This document shows, piece by piece, positions 7,250 to 14,281 of a DNA stretch of 31,771 bases. The notes under the pieces were generated by a model. It saw only the letters and a list, made by a program, of their open reading frames with translations. It had not been told where the DNA came from and searched no databases. The translations under genes were made by a program, and so were the position numbers. Origin of the DNA: a virus. The stretch is taken from positions 1 to 31,771 of the IMG/VR virus record IMGVR_UViG_3300005327_000017, one strand, 5' to 3'. Each line of letters starts with the position of its first letter. Positions within the stretch are counted from its first letter, which is position 1.

Positions 7250-7267
7250 AGGCCCCGAAAGGGGCTT
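7250..7267 (+). other. GAAA-tetraloop hairpin between hicA and hicB
   Basis: AGGCCCC-GAAA-GGGGCTT forms a 7-bp stem (one G-U pair) capped by a stable tetraloop, starting 4 nt after the hicA stop. No U-run follows, so complete termination is unlikely. It could cause pausing, processing or different toxin and antitoxin levels. Confidence 0.45.
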
Positions 7268-7312
7268 GCAGCACAGCACCGCACCGAGTACGCACCTTGA
7301 AAGGGCACTACT

Positions 7313-7729
7313 ATGAAATATCCAGCAACCTTTACCCCGGCCGATGAAGGCGGGTTCGTTGTGACGTTCCGCGACATCCCGGAAGCGATCACCCAAGGCG
7401 ATGACGAGGCCGAAGCGCTCGATATGGCCGCCGACGCGCTGCTGACTGCGATGGACTTCTATTTTGAAGACCGGCGCCCCGTCCCTCTACCGTCTGAAGC
7501 GGTCGAGGGTGAGCGCCTTATCGAGCTTCCGTTGAGCGCATCTGCTAAGGTTCTGCTCTTGAATGAGATGCTGACCCAGAAAGTGCGCCCAGTCGATCTG
7601 GCGCGGCTTATGGGGATCAAGCCGCAAGAGGTCAACCGCATCGTCGATCTTGAGCACGCGACGAAGATCGATACGCTTGCAGCAGCGTTTAAGGCGGTTG
7701 GCCGTGAACTGGATCTTACCGTTCGATAG
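7313..7729 (+). CDS. hicB: HicB-type antitoxin with C-terminal HTH
   Basis: A 138-residue protein. Residues 1-60 (MKYPATFTPADEGGFVVTFRDIPEAITQGDDEAEAL...ALLTAMDFYFEDRR) are the degraded RNase-H-like HicB domain that masks the toxin. Residues 80-138 (LLLNEMLTQKVRPVDLARLMGIKPQEVNRIVDLEHATKIDTL) form a Cro/XRE-type HTH expected to bind the upstream inverted repeat. The ATG at 7313 has only a weak AAGGG site. This hicA-hicB order and spacing are standard. As phage cargo it could stabilise the prophage or limit other phages. Confidence 0.9.
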   Translation: MKYPATFTPADEGGFVVTFRDIPEAITQGDDEAEALDMAADALLTAMDFYFEDRRPVPLPSEAVEGERLIELPLSASAKVLLLNEMLTQKVRPVDLARLMGIKPQEVNRIVDLEHATKIDTLAAAFKAVGRELDLTVR

Positions 7730-7753
7730 CTCGACTCCATTTATTGGCGTGCA

Positions 7754-7794
7754 GTGGTGCGAATTCCTCACCAGTGATGGGGAATGCGCACCAC
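7754..7794. repeat. Long imperfect hairpin downstream of hicB
   Basis: GTGGTGCGAATTCC (7754-7767) pairs with GGAATGCGCACCAC (7781-7794) with one mismatch in 14 bp and a 13-nt loop. It starts 25 nt after the hicB stop. Without a U-tract it is not a simple terminator; it may be a REP-like or recombination remnant. Confidence 0.5.
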
Positions 7795-7841
7795 GCCGGC
7801 CGACGAACCCCAAGGCTATCTGCACAAGTGGGCCGTAAACG

Positions 7842-7870
7842 ACAAAACCCGCCGACGTGGCGGGTTGTTT
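7842..7870. terminator. Probable bidirectional intrinsic terminator
   Basis: AACCCGCC-GACGT-GGCGGGTT is a perfect 8-bp stem with a 5-nt loop (7846-7866). U-rich sequence follows on both strands: GTTTC on + and TTTTGTC on -. It lies between the convergent hicB and the coiled-coil gene and can serve both. Confidence 0.75.
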
Positions 7871-8035
7871 CAGTTCCTGCGGACGAACGCCGGCTTTACT
7901 GCTGGCCGGACTGCTCGACTGCCTCGGGTGACGTTGGCGCCGTAGCGCGCATTACGTGGATCGAGGGAACTGTAGATGAGGACTTAAGTTTACGCGTGTT
8001 TCGCAAGCAATTCAAGTGCCTTCTTGCTCCATATC

Positions 8036-8869
8036 CTAAAATCTCCTAAGAGCTTCCTCCGCCAGCTTGTACATGCGCTCAGCCGCCTCGCGCGCCTCTT
8101 TTGCAAACGTATCCGCGTTGCCAGTCTGGCCTAGATCTTGGCGCATGCGGAGCACTGTTTGAACGCCGAGATCCAGTAGCGATTTCATGGCCGGGAGAGA
8201 CTGCAACGCGTAGCTTCTATGCAGTTCGGACGCCTTGCGGTTAACCGATGCCAGCTTTTCTCCTTCCTGCTCAAAGAGCGAATTTAATACCTCGTAACGT
8301 CGCTGCAAGCCTGCGGCTCGTATATCGTTTCGTTCGCCGCTTTCGAGGATTGCCCCAGAGGCCAGAGTTACTCGCTCGATTTCGGCTAAATGCTTTTCCC
8401 GAAGCTTTGTGTGCACATCGGCAATCCCCCGAAGCGCGGCAATTTCCATTGCCACGGGCGCAAAACGAATATATATAGAACTGCACTCAACAGAGAGTTT
8501 ATGCACGACAATGGCGGTCTCCTGATCCGAAATCAGGCCCAACTTCCCCGCAGAAGATGCCAACTGTCCTAACGGTTTACTTTTCCCTATCTCATCAATA
8601 GTGAGATTCGGCAAGGTAGAAAGGAACTTCAGTGCATCGTTATACTCAGCAACCACCGGAAGATAAACCTCGCGCCTCAACGCCATCGTTCGTTCCCGAG
8701 ATTTTTCCTCCGACTCATGCACACGCTGTGCCTTAGCACGCGCAACGCTCCAGCGCTCAGTAAGCGCTGCCGTAAGTAGGGCAATGAGGGAGCCCCATAC
8801 GGCACCAAAAACTGTTCCCCACACCGCTCCGGGAACCTGGGCGAGAGCGGAAACCGATCCCATACTCAT
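8036..8869 (-). CDS. Membrane-anchored coiled-coil protein, unknown (phage cargo)
   Basis: A 277-residue protein with one hydrophobic segment at about residues 13-38 (GAVWGTVFGAVWGSLIALLTAAL), then a long, charged helical body (ARAKAQRVHESEEKSRERTMALRREVYLPVVAEYNDALKFL and on) likely to form coiled coils in the cytoplasm. Base composition is lower in GC than the replication genes, suggesting acquisition. It follows the Q-position gene by 43 nt and ends at a terminator, so it behaves as an inserted cargo unit. Candidate roles include superinfection exclusion, but no family is recognised. The start could be 8869 or 8863; neither has a strong ribosome site. Confidence 0.6.
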   Translation of the reverse strand: MSMGSVSALAQVPGAVWGTVFGAVWGSLIALLTAALTERWSVARAKAQRVHESEEKSRERTMALRREVYLPVVAEYNDALKFLSTLPNLTIDEIGKSKPLGQLASSAGKLGLISDQETAIVVHKLSVECSSIYIRFAPVAMEIAALRGIADVHTKLREKHLAEIERVTLASGAILESGERNDIRAAGLQRRYEVLNSLFEQEGEKLASVNRKASELHRSYALQSLPAMKSLLDLGVQTVLRMRQDLGQTGNADTFAKEAREAAERMYKLAEEALRRF

Positions 8870-8912
8870 AAATAATCTTGCCTCAAGAAAAATCTAAGGC
8901 TAGCACAACTAT

Positions 8913-9458
8913 TCAGGCAGCGCGGCGCAATCTTGATGCAGCTCGTGCGCCATGCGCCTGATACAACCCCTCCAATTCGGACACCATGTCTTTGATGCGC
9001 TCTACTTCGAGCGCGCCGCCGGCGATCGGCTCGCGCCCCGACCCAGAACAGTGCGAGCAGGCACGGCCAGCCGCGATCTTCGTGCCGTTGCATACCTCGC
9101 ACTCACCTTGCAGCCAGTGGGCGAGCGACACGCGCGCGATCTTCTCGTAGATGCCGTGTGCCGCCTTGATGTCCCATTCGTGCTTGATCTTAAGCCACTG
9201 ACGATCCAAACCTTTTTGTACAACGAGCTTCGTCCAGGCCCGCAGCAGCACGGCCAAGTTATGATTCCCGGCCTCGAACGTCTTGTGCTGGATGCCGTCG
9301 GCGTACTTCGCGCGCGCCAAGAGCGAGCCGAGCACCTCGCCGGATCCGCCCGTCAGGTCCGCCAGCGCGGCAGCTGCGAGCGCATCCGTCTTGTGGTGCA
9401 GCTCGTCGTCCCTCAGGTCCGACGTGTTGAGCGATTGAAGGTACTTTTCGACGAACAT
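8913..9458 (-). CDS. Zinc-motif protein in the late-antiterminator (Q) position
   Basis: A 181-residue protein. The N-terminal 110 residues are helical. A zinc-binding module follows, with Cys at 120, 123, 134 and 137 (GECEVCNGT, then ACSHCSGSGRE), and then a charged C-terminal helix. Some lambdoid Q antiterminators are built this way, and this is the last gene of the leftward early operon, where Q is expected. DnaJ-like CxxCxGxG spacing is partly present, so another zinc-finger role cannot be excluded. The ATG at 9458 has a strong AAGGAG site. Confidence 0.5.
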   Translation of the reverse strand: MFVEKYLQSLNTSDLRDDELHHKTDALAAAALADLTGGSGEVLGSLLARAKYADGIQHKTFEAGNHNLAVLLRAWTKLVVQKGLDRQWLKIKHEWDIKAAHGIYEKIARVSLAHWLQGECEVCNGTKIAAGRACSHCSGSGREPIAGGALEVERIKDMVSELEGLYQAHGARAASRLRRAA

Positions 9459-9562
9459 GGCTTGCTCCTTGGAATGGGGAGAAGCTTAGCACTCAGCAGT
9501 ATTTTTGCAGGCTGCTACGACATTTTCCAAATCACAATGTGACCTACTGATTCTGCTCATCA

Positions 9563-9582
9563 AGCAAAATTTGCTCTACAAT
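9563..9582 (+). promoter_or_regulatory. Palindrome and -10 element ahead of the membrane-protein gene
   Basis: AGCAAA-A-TTTGCT (9563-9575) is a perfect 6-bp dyad directly before a -10-like TACAAT (9577-9582). The -35 is poor. A repressor site over a weak promoter is a reasonable reading. Confidence 0.4.
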
Positions 9583-9606
9583 AAATTTTTCACCGCGTCG
9601 GTCAAC

Positions 9607-10038
9607 ATGATGGATATTTTTCAGAGAACTTTGGATGCTCACGACAAAAACCTTGATCGCATAGATGCGGAGACGCTGCGTGCGGACTCGCATACCACCG
9701 AGGGTCTCAAGGCTCTAATCACTCTGCATGGCGGCGGCTGTGTGGCTATGCTCGGATTTATGCAGGCACTGCTCACCAAGGATAAGACATCAATATTCAC
9801 CGCCTATAAGTACTACGGGGAGAATGCGCTCCTGTTTTTCGCTATAGGACTTGTCATCGCAGCCTTGATGCCGGCCGCTCGAGTGCTCGACGCACACCAT
9901 TCCATTGCAAATCTACTCGGCGCCAGCGGCCACCACTGGTGGGCTCGCGCTTCGTACGCGCTGTGGGGGTTGTCATGGGTTGCATTTATTATCGGACTAG
10001 CTTTTGTCGGCCGTGGTATTGATCTCGCTGTGATCTAG
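9607..10038 (+). CDS. Small inner-membrane protein, unknown (phage cargo)
   Basis: A 143-residue protein with an N-terminal soluble helix (residues 1-33), a weak hydrophobic stretch (36-55) and two clear membrane segments (about 73-93 and 116-136). It is on the + strand, between two minus-strand early genes, with its own promoter-like sequence, which is the arrangement of a lysogenic-conversion gene. The ATG at 9607 or 9610 is chosen because an earlier start at 9505 would run through the promoter. No family is recognised; superinfection exclusion is only a guess. Confidence 0.6.
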   Translation: MMDIFQRTLDAHDKNLDRIDAETLRADSHTTEGLKALITLHGGGCVAMLGFMQALLTKDKTSIFTAYKYYGENALLFFAIGLVIAALMPAARVLDAHHSIANLLGASGHHWWARASYALWGLSWVAFIIGLAFVGRGIDLAVI

Positions 10039-10074
10039 TGACAAAGTGGCCCGATACACCGACGCCTTCGGCAT

Positions 10075-10431
10075 TTATGCGACATTCCCGACCTCATTCA
10101 CCTGCCAACCGCCGCCATCTTTTTTCGGGCGCGTACGGATAACGAAGAACCGCATCGGGTACAGGTCTGACGCAACCTTGATCTTCACATTTGCATCGTC
10201 TTGCATGTAACCTTTGACCTCATGCATTTCCAACGCCCCGTCAGCCAACATAACGGCGAAATCCGGCGTATAAAAAGTGTTGTCGGCAAGCCGAAGCTTG
10301 ATGCCTTCGAACTTGTACCACACCACCTCGCCGGCGGCGCGGCGCTGCTCTAGCGTCGCCGCGTACGCCTGCTCAGTCTTGTTCATGGCGCCGACCTTGA
10401 GCCGGCCCAAGGCCTGCAAGCCTCGCTTCAC
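10075..10431 (-). CDS. DUF1064-like protein, probable PD-(D/E)xK nuclease
   Basis: A 118-residue protein with the motif order of a restriction-like nuclease: N-terminal MNKTEQAYAATLEQRR (glutamate in helix 1), TPDFAVML (Asp of the PD motif) and EMHEVKGYM (E-x-K). These proteins occur in phage nin-type regions and are proposed Holliday-junction or flap resolvases. I start it at the GTG of a GTGA overlap with the preceding gene (10431), which has GGGGT upstream; the ATG at 10386 is an alternative. It is the penultimate gene of the operon, before the Q-position gene. Confidence 0.65.
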   Translation of the reverse strand: MKRGLQALGRLKVGAMNKTEQAYAATLEQRRAAGEVVWYKFEGIKLRLADNTFYTPDFAVMLADGALEMHEVKGYMQDDANVKIKVASDLYPMRFFVIRTRPKKDGGGWQVNEVGNVA

Positions 10432-10799
10432 TGGCCTACCCCAATCGATGCCGCGAGAAGCTTCACTTCCGGAAGGCGGGCCCACACTTCAGGGAACTGT
10501 GCGCGCGCCTGAGCCATGAGCTCTTCCGGCGCGATGGTCAATGACGGCGCGTAGAACACGCTGTTGCTGCCACTGCGGCTGTCGACGGTGTAGTCCCAGA
10601 ACGCCAGTGCGGTGACGCCCCAAGCTTCCAGGCGAGAGACGGTAGCGACATACCCGGCCCTGCTATCTTGCGGCGGCAGCAGGCCATCGAAATTCCGCAG
10701 GTTTTGCATCTCTCGATCATAAGGCTCACGCATGCCTGGCTTGAAGAGGAAATGCCCGGGAGACCTATAGCACCCGAAGTAGAGCCAATCTTTGATCAC
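10428..10799 (-). CDS. Conserved phage protein, unknown
   Basis: A 123-residue soluble protein starting WLYFGCYRSPGHFLFKPGM and containing TVSRLEAWGVTALAFWDYTVDSRSGSNSVF. The aromatic-rich N-terminus recalls short phage proteins of nin regions with no known function. The GTG at 10799 follows AAGGAA with good spacing. The reading frame stays open far upstream, but that part lies antisense-like over other genes in poor codon use and is not part of the gene. It ends in a GTGA overlap with the nuclease-like gene. Confidence 0.65.
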   Translation of the reverse strand: MIKDWLYFGCYRSPGHFLFKPGMREPYDREMQNLRNFDGLLPPQDSRAGYVATVSRLEAWGVTALAFWDYTVDSRSGSNSVFYAPSLTIAPEELMAQARAQFPEVWARLPEVKLLAASIGVGQ

Positions 10800-10828
10800 C
10801 TTCTGTTCCTTTCGTATCGTTGCTGTTG

Positions 10829-10847
10829 CCGCCCGGAGGACGGGCGG
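10829..10847. other. GC-rich hairpin between two early genes
   Basis: CCGCCCG-GAGGA-CGGGCGG forms a perfect 7-bp stem, with no U-tract on either strand. It lies in the 59-nt gap upstream of the GTG-start gene and may pause or protect the transcript. Confidence 0.4.
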
Positions 10848-10858
10848 GGTGGTGGCGG

Positions 10859-11245
10859 TTATAGCTGCTCGGCGCCCGCGATCGCATCCCAATGCAGTTG
10901 ATCCTTGAGCGCATAGCCCATCAGCGGCCAGATCTTCTGCACGGCGTTTTGGCGCGCGATCTTGCGGCCGATCTCGGCGTCGAAGTTCTCCGGGCTGGCG
11001 CACGCGCTCTCGCCGGTGACGGTGAAGCCGTTGCGCAGGACCAGCACGCAGAAGGTGAGCAGGCTCAGTGCGGGCGGCTGCGGATGCGCGGCTTCGCCTG
11101 TCTGGTCGGCGGTCGCCATGGCCGCGCCCTGCTCGGCCGTGAAGTAGTGCTCGCTGGCGATGTTCGCCTCGATGTCCGCCGGCGTGACGCGCGGAGCGGT
11201 CTTGCCCTTGGCCTGGCTTTCCTGCTCGATTGCTTGGTCGTTCAT
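10859..11245 (-). CDS. Phage gp49/66-family protein (N4 Gp49 / Sf6 gene 66)
   Basis: A 128-residue protein whose segments PRVTPADIEANIASEHYFTA, LLTFCVLVLRNGFTVTGESACASP, ENFDAEIGRKIARQNAVQKIWPLMGY are diagnostic of the N4 Gp49/Sf6 gene 66 family (PF13876). The family is common in phage early regions and its biochemical role is unknown. Full length. The ATG at 11245 follows AAAGG. It is in the same operon as the replication gene. Confidence 0.85.
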   Translation of the reverse strand: MNDQAIEQESQAKGKTAPRVTPADIEANIASEHYFTAEQGAAMATADQTGEAAHPQPPALSLLTFCVLVLRNGFTVTGESACASPENFDAEIGRKIARQNAVQKIWPLMGYALKDQLHWDAIAGAEQL

Positions 11246-11254
11246 GTCTGCCTT

Positions 11255-11515
11255 TCAGGTTGGTGCTGCGGTTGATGTTGACTGCTTCGCTCGTTTTTCC
11301 TGCTGCTTTTCGATCCACTGCTGGCGGATCACTACATCGGCCGCCCTGGAGAACCGCGCGCAGGGCTTGCCAGACCACGGCACGAACGGGTTGATCAGCG
11401 GCTGGGCGTTGTCGTAGCCCATGCACCGACCGAGACCCACTCGGGCATGGTCCGGGTACTCCTTCATCTTGAAGTGCCTGCAGCGCGCGCACATGTCATT
11501 CGGGAGAACGGTCAT
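11255..11515 (-). CDS. Small Cys-rich phage protein
   Basis: An 86-residue protein with CARCRHF (C9, C12), GRCMGY and KPCARF, enough cysteines for one zinc site, then a helical charged tail (VVIRQQWIEKQQEKRAKQ). The start forms an ATGA overlap with the stop of the replication gene, so it is translationally coupled. Small zinc-site proteins of this kind are frequent in replication operons; a DNA-binding accessory role is inference. Confidence 0.65.
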   Translation of the reverse strand: MTVLPNDMCARCRHFKMKEYPDHARVGLGRCMGYDNAQPLINPFVPWSGKPCARFSRAADVVIRQQWIEKQQEKRAKQSTSTAAPT

Positions 11516-12666
11516 GCTGCTTGCCTCTCGTTCGATGCGACCACACCAGCCCGCGCATTACCCGCCTTCTCACTCATGACCCGCATGGCCTCGCGCAGTT
11601 CATCGCGCCGGGCCTTACGCTGCTCGTCGGTCAGTTGCACGCCCTCGGGCACGGTCGGCGGGATGTATGCCCGCTCGATCTTCTCAGGTGGCGGCGGGGC
11701 CACGTGGCTATGCAGCGGGTCGGGGTCGACCATGCCCAGCGCCAGGCGAATTCGTGCGGCGAATTCCTTGGGATACTCGCCTTTGTTCGGGGTCAGCGGC
11801 GGCGTGAGCATCAAGCCTGCGGCCTTCATTCCCTCAGCCGACTCCCACCAGCCGGGCGGTAGCTTCGGCGGCGGCGCCACGTAGGGTCGGACCTCATCGA
11901 GCCAGCGTCCGGCCCGCAACCAGGTCGCCGGGTGCGGGATGAACTGGCCGTCTTCCTTGCGCCAGTCAGCGCCCTGCTTCTGGTTCTCGATGGCCTTCAG
12001 AATCAGAGCTAACAGCACGCTGTCAGGCTTGATCTTGGCCCAGGCCTTCTGCGCATCCTGTTTGCCGACGCGACGTGGGTAGGCAGCCCAAAACTGATCG
12101 AAAGGCTTAGCGACTTCAGGCTCCGGCTCGACAACATCGTCAGTGGCAGCTGACGAAGAGGGTTTAGGTTCTGTGTTTTCCTGCTCTTGCTCCTGCTCTT
12201 GGCTTTCTAGGGGCATCGAAGGGGCTTCAAAGAGGCTTCCTTGATTCCTGTTCGAAGACATGCAGAATGCCGCCGCGTACATGGCATAGAAGCAGCCTAG
12301 GTAAGGGTTTTCTGGGAGAGAGTCATATTCGTTCTGCACGCCCTTGATGCGCAGGTCCTTCCCCTGCAGCTTGTCGGCGATCTGGTAGCGCGCCATCTCC
12401 ATCACCCATACCATTTCGCTGTCGTCGTCGTACCGGCAGAACCCTGCTTCGATGCAGCCTTGAAGGCCCTTCGAAGCCCCTTCAATGCCCAATCCTGTTT
12501 CGTGGGCCATAAATGCGCGCGGCAAGTAGTAGAGGCCCAGCATGTTGGCGTGCGGGCTGGTGAGCAAGTACAGGGCGACGAGCTGAGCCTCGAGGCCCTG
12601 CTTGCGCAATGCCTTTCCGGTCGGACCGATCCAGAACTTCGGCGAGATCTTGCCGTAGTCACGCAT
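11512..12666 (-). CDS. Phage replication initiation protein (O-like)
   Basis: A 384-residue protein. The N-terminal 110 residues (MRDYGKISPKFWIGPTGKALRK, LYLLTSPHANMLGLYYLP) form the winged-helix-like domain of phage replication/primosome proteins. A Glu/Gln/Pro/Ser-rich linker covers about 150-188. The C-terminal module begins with the recurrent FWAAYPRRVGKQDAQKAW motif (192-209). The likely role is origin binding and helicase recruitment. No helicase or loader gene is seen next to it, so the host loader or a distant gene must serve. The Glu/Gln-repeat linker (QEQEQEQE) is a likely slippage site. The start overlaps the previous gene by 8 nt. Confidence 0.75.
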   Translation of the reverse strand: MRDYGKISPKFWIGPTGKALRKQGLEAQLVALYLLTSPHANMLGLYYLPRAFMAHETGLGIEGASKGLQGCIEAGFCRYDDDSEMVWVMEMARYQIADKLQGKDLRIKGVQNEYDSLPENPYLGCFYAMYAAAFCMSSNRNQGSLFEAPSMPLESQEQEQEQENTEPKPSSSAATDDVVEPEPEVAKPFDQFWAAYPRRVGKQDAQKAWAKIKPDSVLLALILKAIENQKQGADWRKEDGQFIPHPATWLRAGRWLDEVRPYVAPPPKLPPGWWESAEGMKAAGLMLTPPLTPNKGEYPKEFAARIRLALGMVDPDPLHSHVAPPPPEKIERAYIPPTVPEGVQLTDEQRKARRDELREAMRVMSEKAGNARAGVVASNERQAA

Positions 12667-13363
12667 TGGCCGCTCCAGCGATGTTCGCGTAGCGCTTCGC
12701 CAGGAAGACTTGACCGGCGCCCGTGACCATCGTCGTAAAGGTCGCGTGCGTCACGCCCTTGCTGTCCGTGTAGGGCTGCTGCTCGATGACGGTGAAATAC
12801 TCTCGGTCGATGTACTTCTGGTATGGAAGATTGTTATCCAAGAGGATGCCGTCGGCGCGTAGGCGCCTGAAGAACTTGTTCCGACCAATGCCGAGCGTCT
12901 TGGCGATCTTTTCGATGTGGCAAGCGCCGTCGATCGCGCGCACTGCTTCGGCAAACGCCACTTTCGGCGCGTCTGCGGTGATCTTGGCATCCAATTCGAT
13001 TACTTTGTCCGAGTACTGCAGCAGCAGCGCGCGCAAAGCATGCGGGTTCGATAGATCGGGCGCAACCGGCGCCGATGCCTCGAGCTCTATCCAGCGGTCA
13101 ACGACACGCCCAGTGAACTCAGGCGACAGTCGCGCAACCAAAACGAGCGAGTCCCGCTTGTTCAGGCGGTGCTCGGGGTACTGAACTCCGTTCTGTTCAT
13201 GCCGGTAGAGGGTCTCCACAGATTGTGTAACCCCCTGCGCGACCAACTCGCGGGCAGTGCGCAGCACTTGATCGTGCCTACGGCCAGTCAGATCCGCAAT
13301 CTCGCGGCTCGACATCGTTGCCTCGGCGGCGCCGATGGTGTGCAGTGTCAGCATGCTTCCCAT
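12659..13363 (-). CDS. Rha-family regulator with KilAC/Ant C-terminal domain (antirepressor-like)
   Basis: A 234-residue protein. Residues 15-105 (MSSREIADLTGRRHDQVLRTARE ... NKRDSLVLVARLSPEFTGRVVDRWIELE) are the phage pRha domain. Residues 135-232 (VAFAEAVRAIDGACHIEKIAKTLGIGRNKFFRRLRADGIL ... GVTHATFTTMVTGAGQVFLAKRY) are a KilAC/phage antirepressor domain. Such fusions interfere with repressors or host regulators during induction or superinfection. The ATG at 13363 has GGGAG at good spacing. In this operon it would be made after induction from pR. Confidence 0.85.
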   Translation of the reverse strand: MGSMLTLHTIGAAEATMSSREIADLTGRRHDQVLRTARELVAQGVTQSVETLYRHEQNGVQYPEHRLNKRDSLVLVARLSPEFTGRVVDRWIELEASAPVAPDLSNPHALRALLLQYSDKVIELDAKITADAPKVAFAEAVRAIDGACHIEKIAKTLGIGRNKFFRRLRADGILLDNNLPYQKYIDREYFTVIEQQPYTDSKGVTHATFTTMVTGAGQVFLAKRYANIAGAANA

Positions 13364-13379
13364 GTTGTCTCCCTTGCAT

Positions 13380-13790
13380 CTATTGCATGAACAGCGCAGC
13401 CGCCCAGTTCTTCGGCGCCGCCTTCGCCTTCTTTTCCCAATGGCGGCTGCGATGCCGGGCCTTACGCTGGTCGTACTTTTCGGTTCCCCTGATGCGCTTC
13501 TCGTAGCGCTCCGAGATTTGCTGTCTCGTCAAGCGAGGAAGCGTGTCCTGAGCATCCACGCCTGGGCCAGCGTGATAGACCGCCATCGAAGGACCGTGGA
13601 CCGGGTGCGCGCGCCATGCGCCGATGTGCACTTTCCCGGCCTTGTGCAGCTCTGGCATGACCTTGAGGACCGTGGCGAAGTGCACGCCGGCGCGGTGTTC
13701 GATCTCGGTTTTCGTCGCCGGAAGAACAGCCAGGATGGCCGCTATCGTTCGTGCGCGCTTTGGATTCACATAGTCGGCGCACTCGGTCAT
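13380..13790 (-). CDS. Winged-HTH phage protein
   Basis: A 136-residue basic protein. The N-terminal segment RARTIAAILAVLPATKTEIEHRAGVHFATVLKVMPELHKAGKVHIG is a clear winged helix-turn-helix. The C-terminus is strongly basic (RYEKRIRGTEKYDQRKARHRSRHWEKKAK), giving a DNA- or RNA-binding tail. The start lies in an ATGA overlap with the Dam-type methyltransferase gene. It probably regulates or assists replication. Confidence 0.7.
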   Translation of the reverse strand: MTECADYVNPKRARTIAAILAVLPATKTEIEHRAGVHFATVLKVMPELHKAGKVHIGAWRAHPVHGPSMAVYHAGPGVDAQDTLPRLTRQQISERYEKRIRGTEKYDQRKARHRSRHWEKKAKAAPKNWAAALFMQ

Positions 13791-14281
13791 GCTGCCTCCC
13801 GCTGCAGTTCAAGAACAACTCCCAGGCCACACGAGCGCAGCGCCGCAGCATTCGCGGCGCCGTAGGCAACCAAACAGATTGGTGCCCCGCTGTTGAACGG
13901 CGAACGCCTCCCGTCGACGTAGTGGAAGTGAGGTCGGCCCTTGATGAACAGGACCGCGTCGGCCACACCCCATACGCACTCGTAAAACATTGCTGTTTCC
14001 GTGTGCGCCGGTATCAGGGCGATGCCATTGCCGTGTTTGGCCATGCGGCGCAGCCACTTGACTGCTTCGCGGCCGAACGGCGGGTTGCACCAGACGCGCC
14101 CCTCCCAAGGTTGAGCAAGTCCGTCATCCTCGACGGTGTAATGCTTGCCGGCGGTCGACCACGGCCGGATGATCGGCGAGCACGGGTCCAGGTCAAAGTA
14201 GCCAAGGGCGCCGTTGATTTCCGGCGGCGTCAACCACTCGTCGTTTTTCATACGTGCTGACTGATGACTCGACATGCTCAT
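13787..14281 (-). CDS. Phage DNA N6-adenine methyltransferase (Dam family)
   Basis: A 164-residue protein, the short phage Dam type (PF05869). It has DEWLTPPE (14-21), FDLDPCSP (29-36), the catalytic NPPF motif (66-69) and GRPHFHYVDG. It transfers methyl groups to adenine N6, protecting phage DNA from restriction or marking replication. The ATGA overlap with the previous gene supports the start at 14281; ATG at 14251 is an alternative. It pairs in this operon with a separate cytosine methyltransferase. Confidence 0.87.
   Translation of the reverse strand: MSMSSHQSARMKNDEWLTPPEINGALGYFDLDPCSPIIRPWSTAGKHYTVEDDGLAQPWEGRVWCNPPFGREAVKWLRRMAKHGNGIALIPAHTETAMFYECVWGVADAVLFIKGRPHFHYVDGRRSPFNSGAPICLVAYGAANAAALRSCGLGVVLELQREAA

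Larger units (their letters stand above)
7730..8035. other. Intergenic region between hicB and the convergent coiled-coil gene
   Basis: This gap of about 300 nt holds a long imperfect hairpin (7754-7794) and a two-way terminator (7842-7870). The open frame on the + strand here has no ribosome site and irregular composition. I see no gene. Confidence 0.6.

Noticed and set aside
7744-8049. 101-codon frame after hicB
   Set aside because: It runs through a hairpin and a terminator, lacks a ribosome site and has no recognisable protein pattern.
10800-11492. Upstream extension of the 10428-10799 gene to a 354-codon frame
   Set aside because: The extension overlaps two well-supported genes in another frame, has arginine-rich shadow composition, and a good GTG start with ribosome site exists at 10799.
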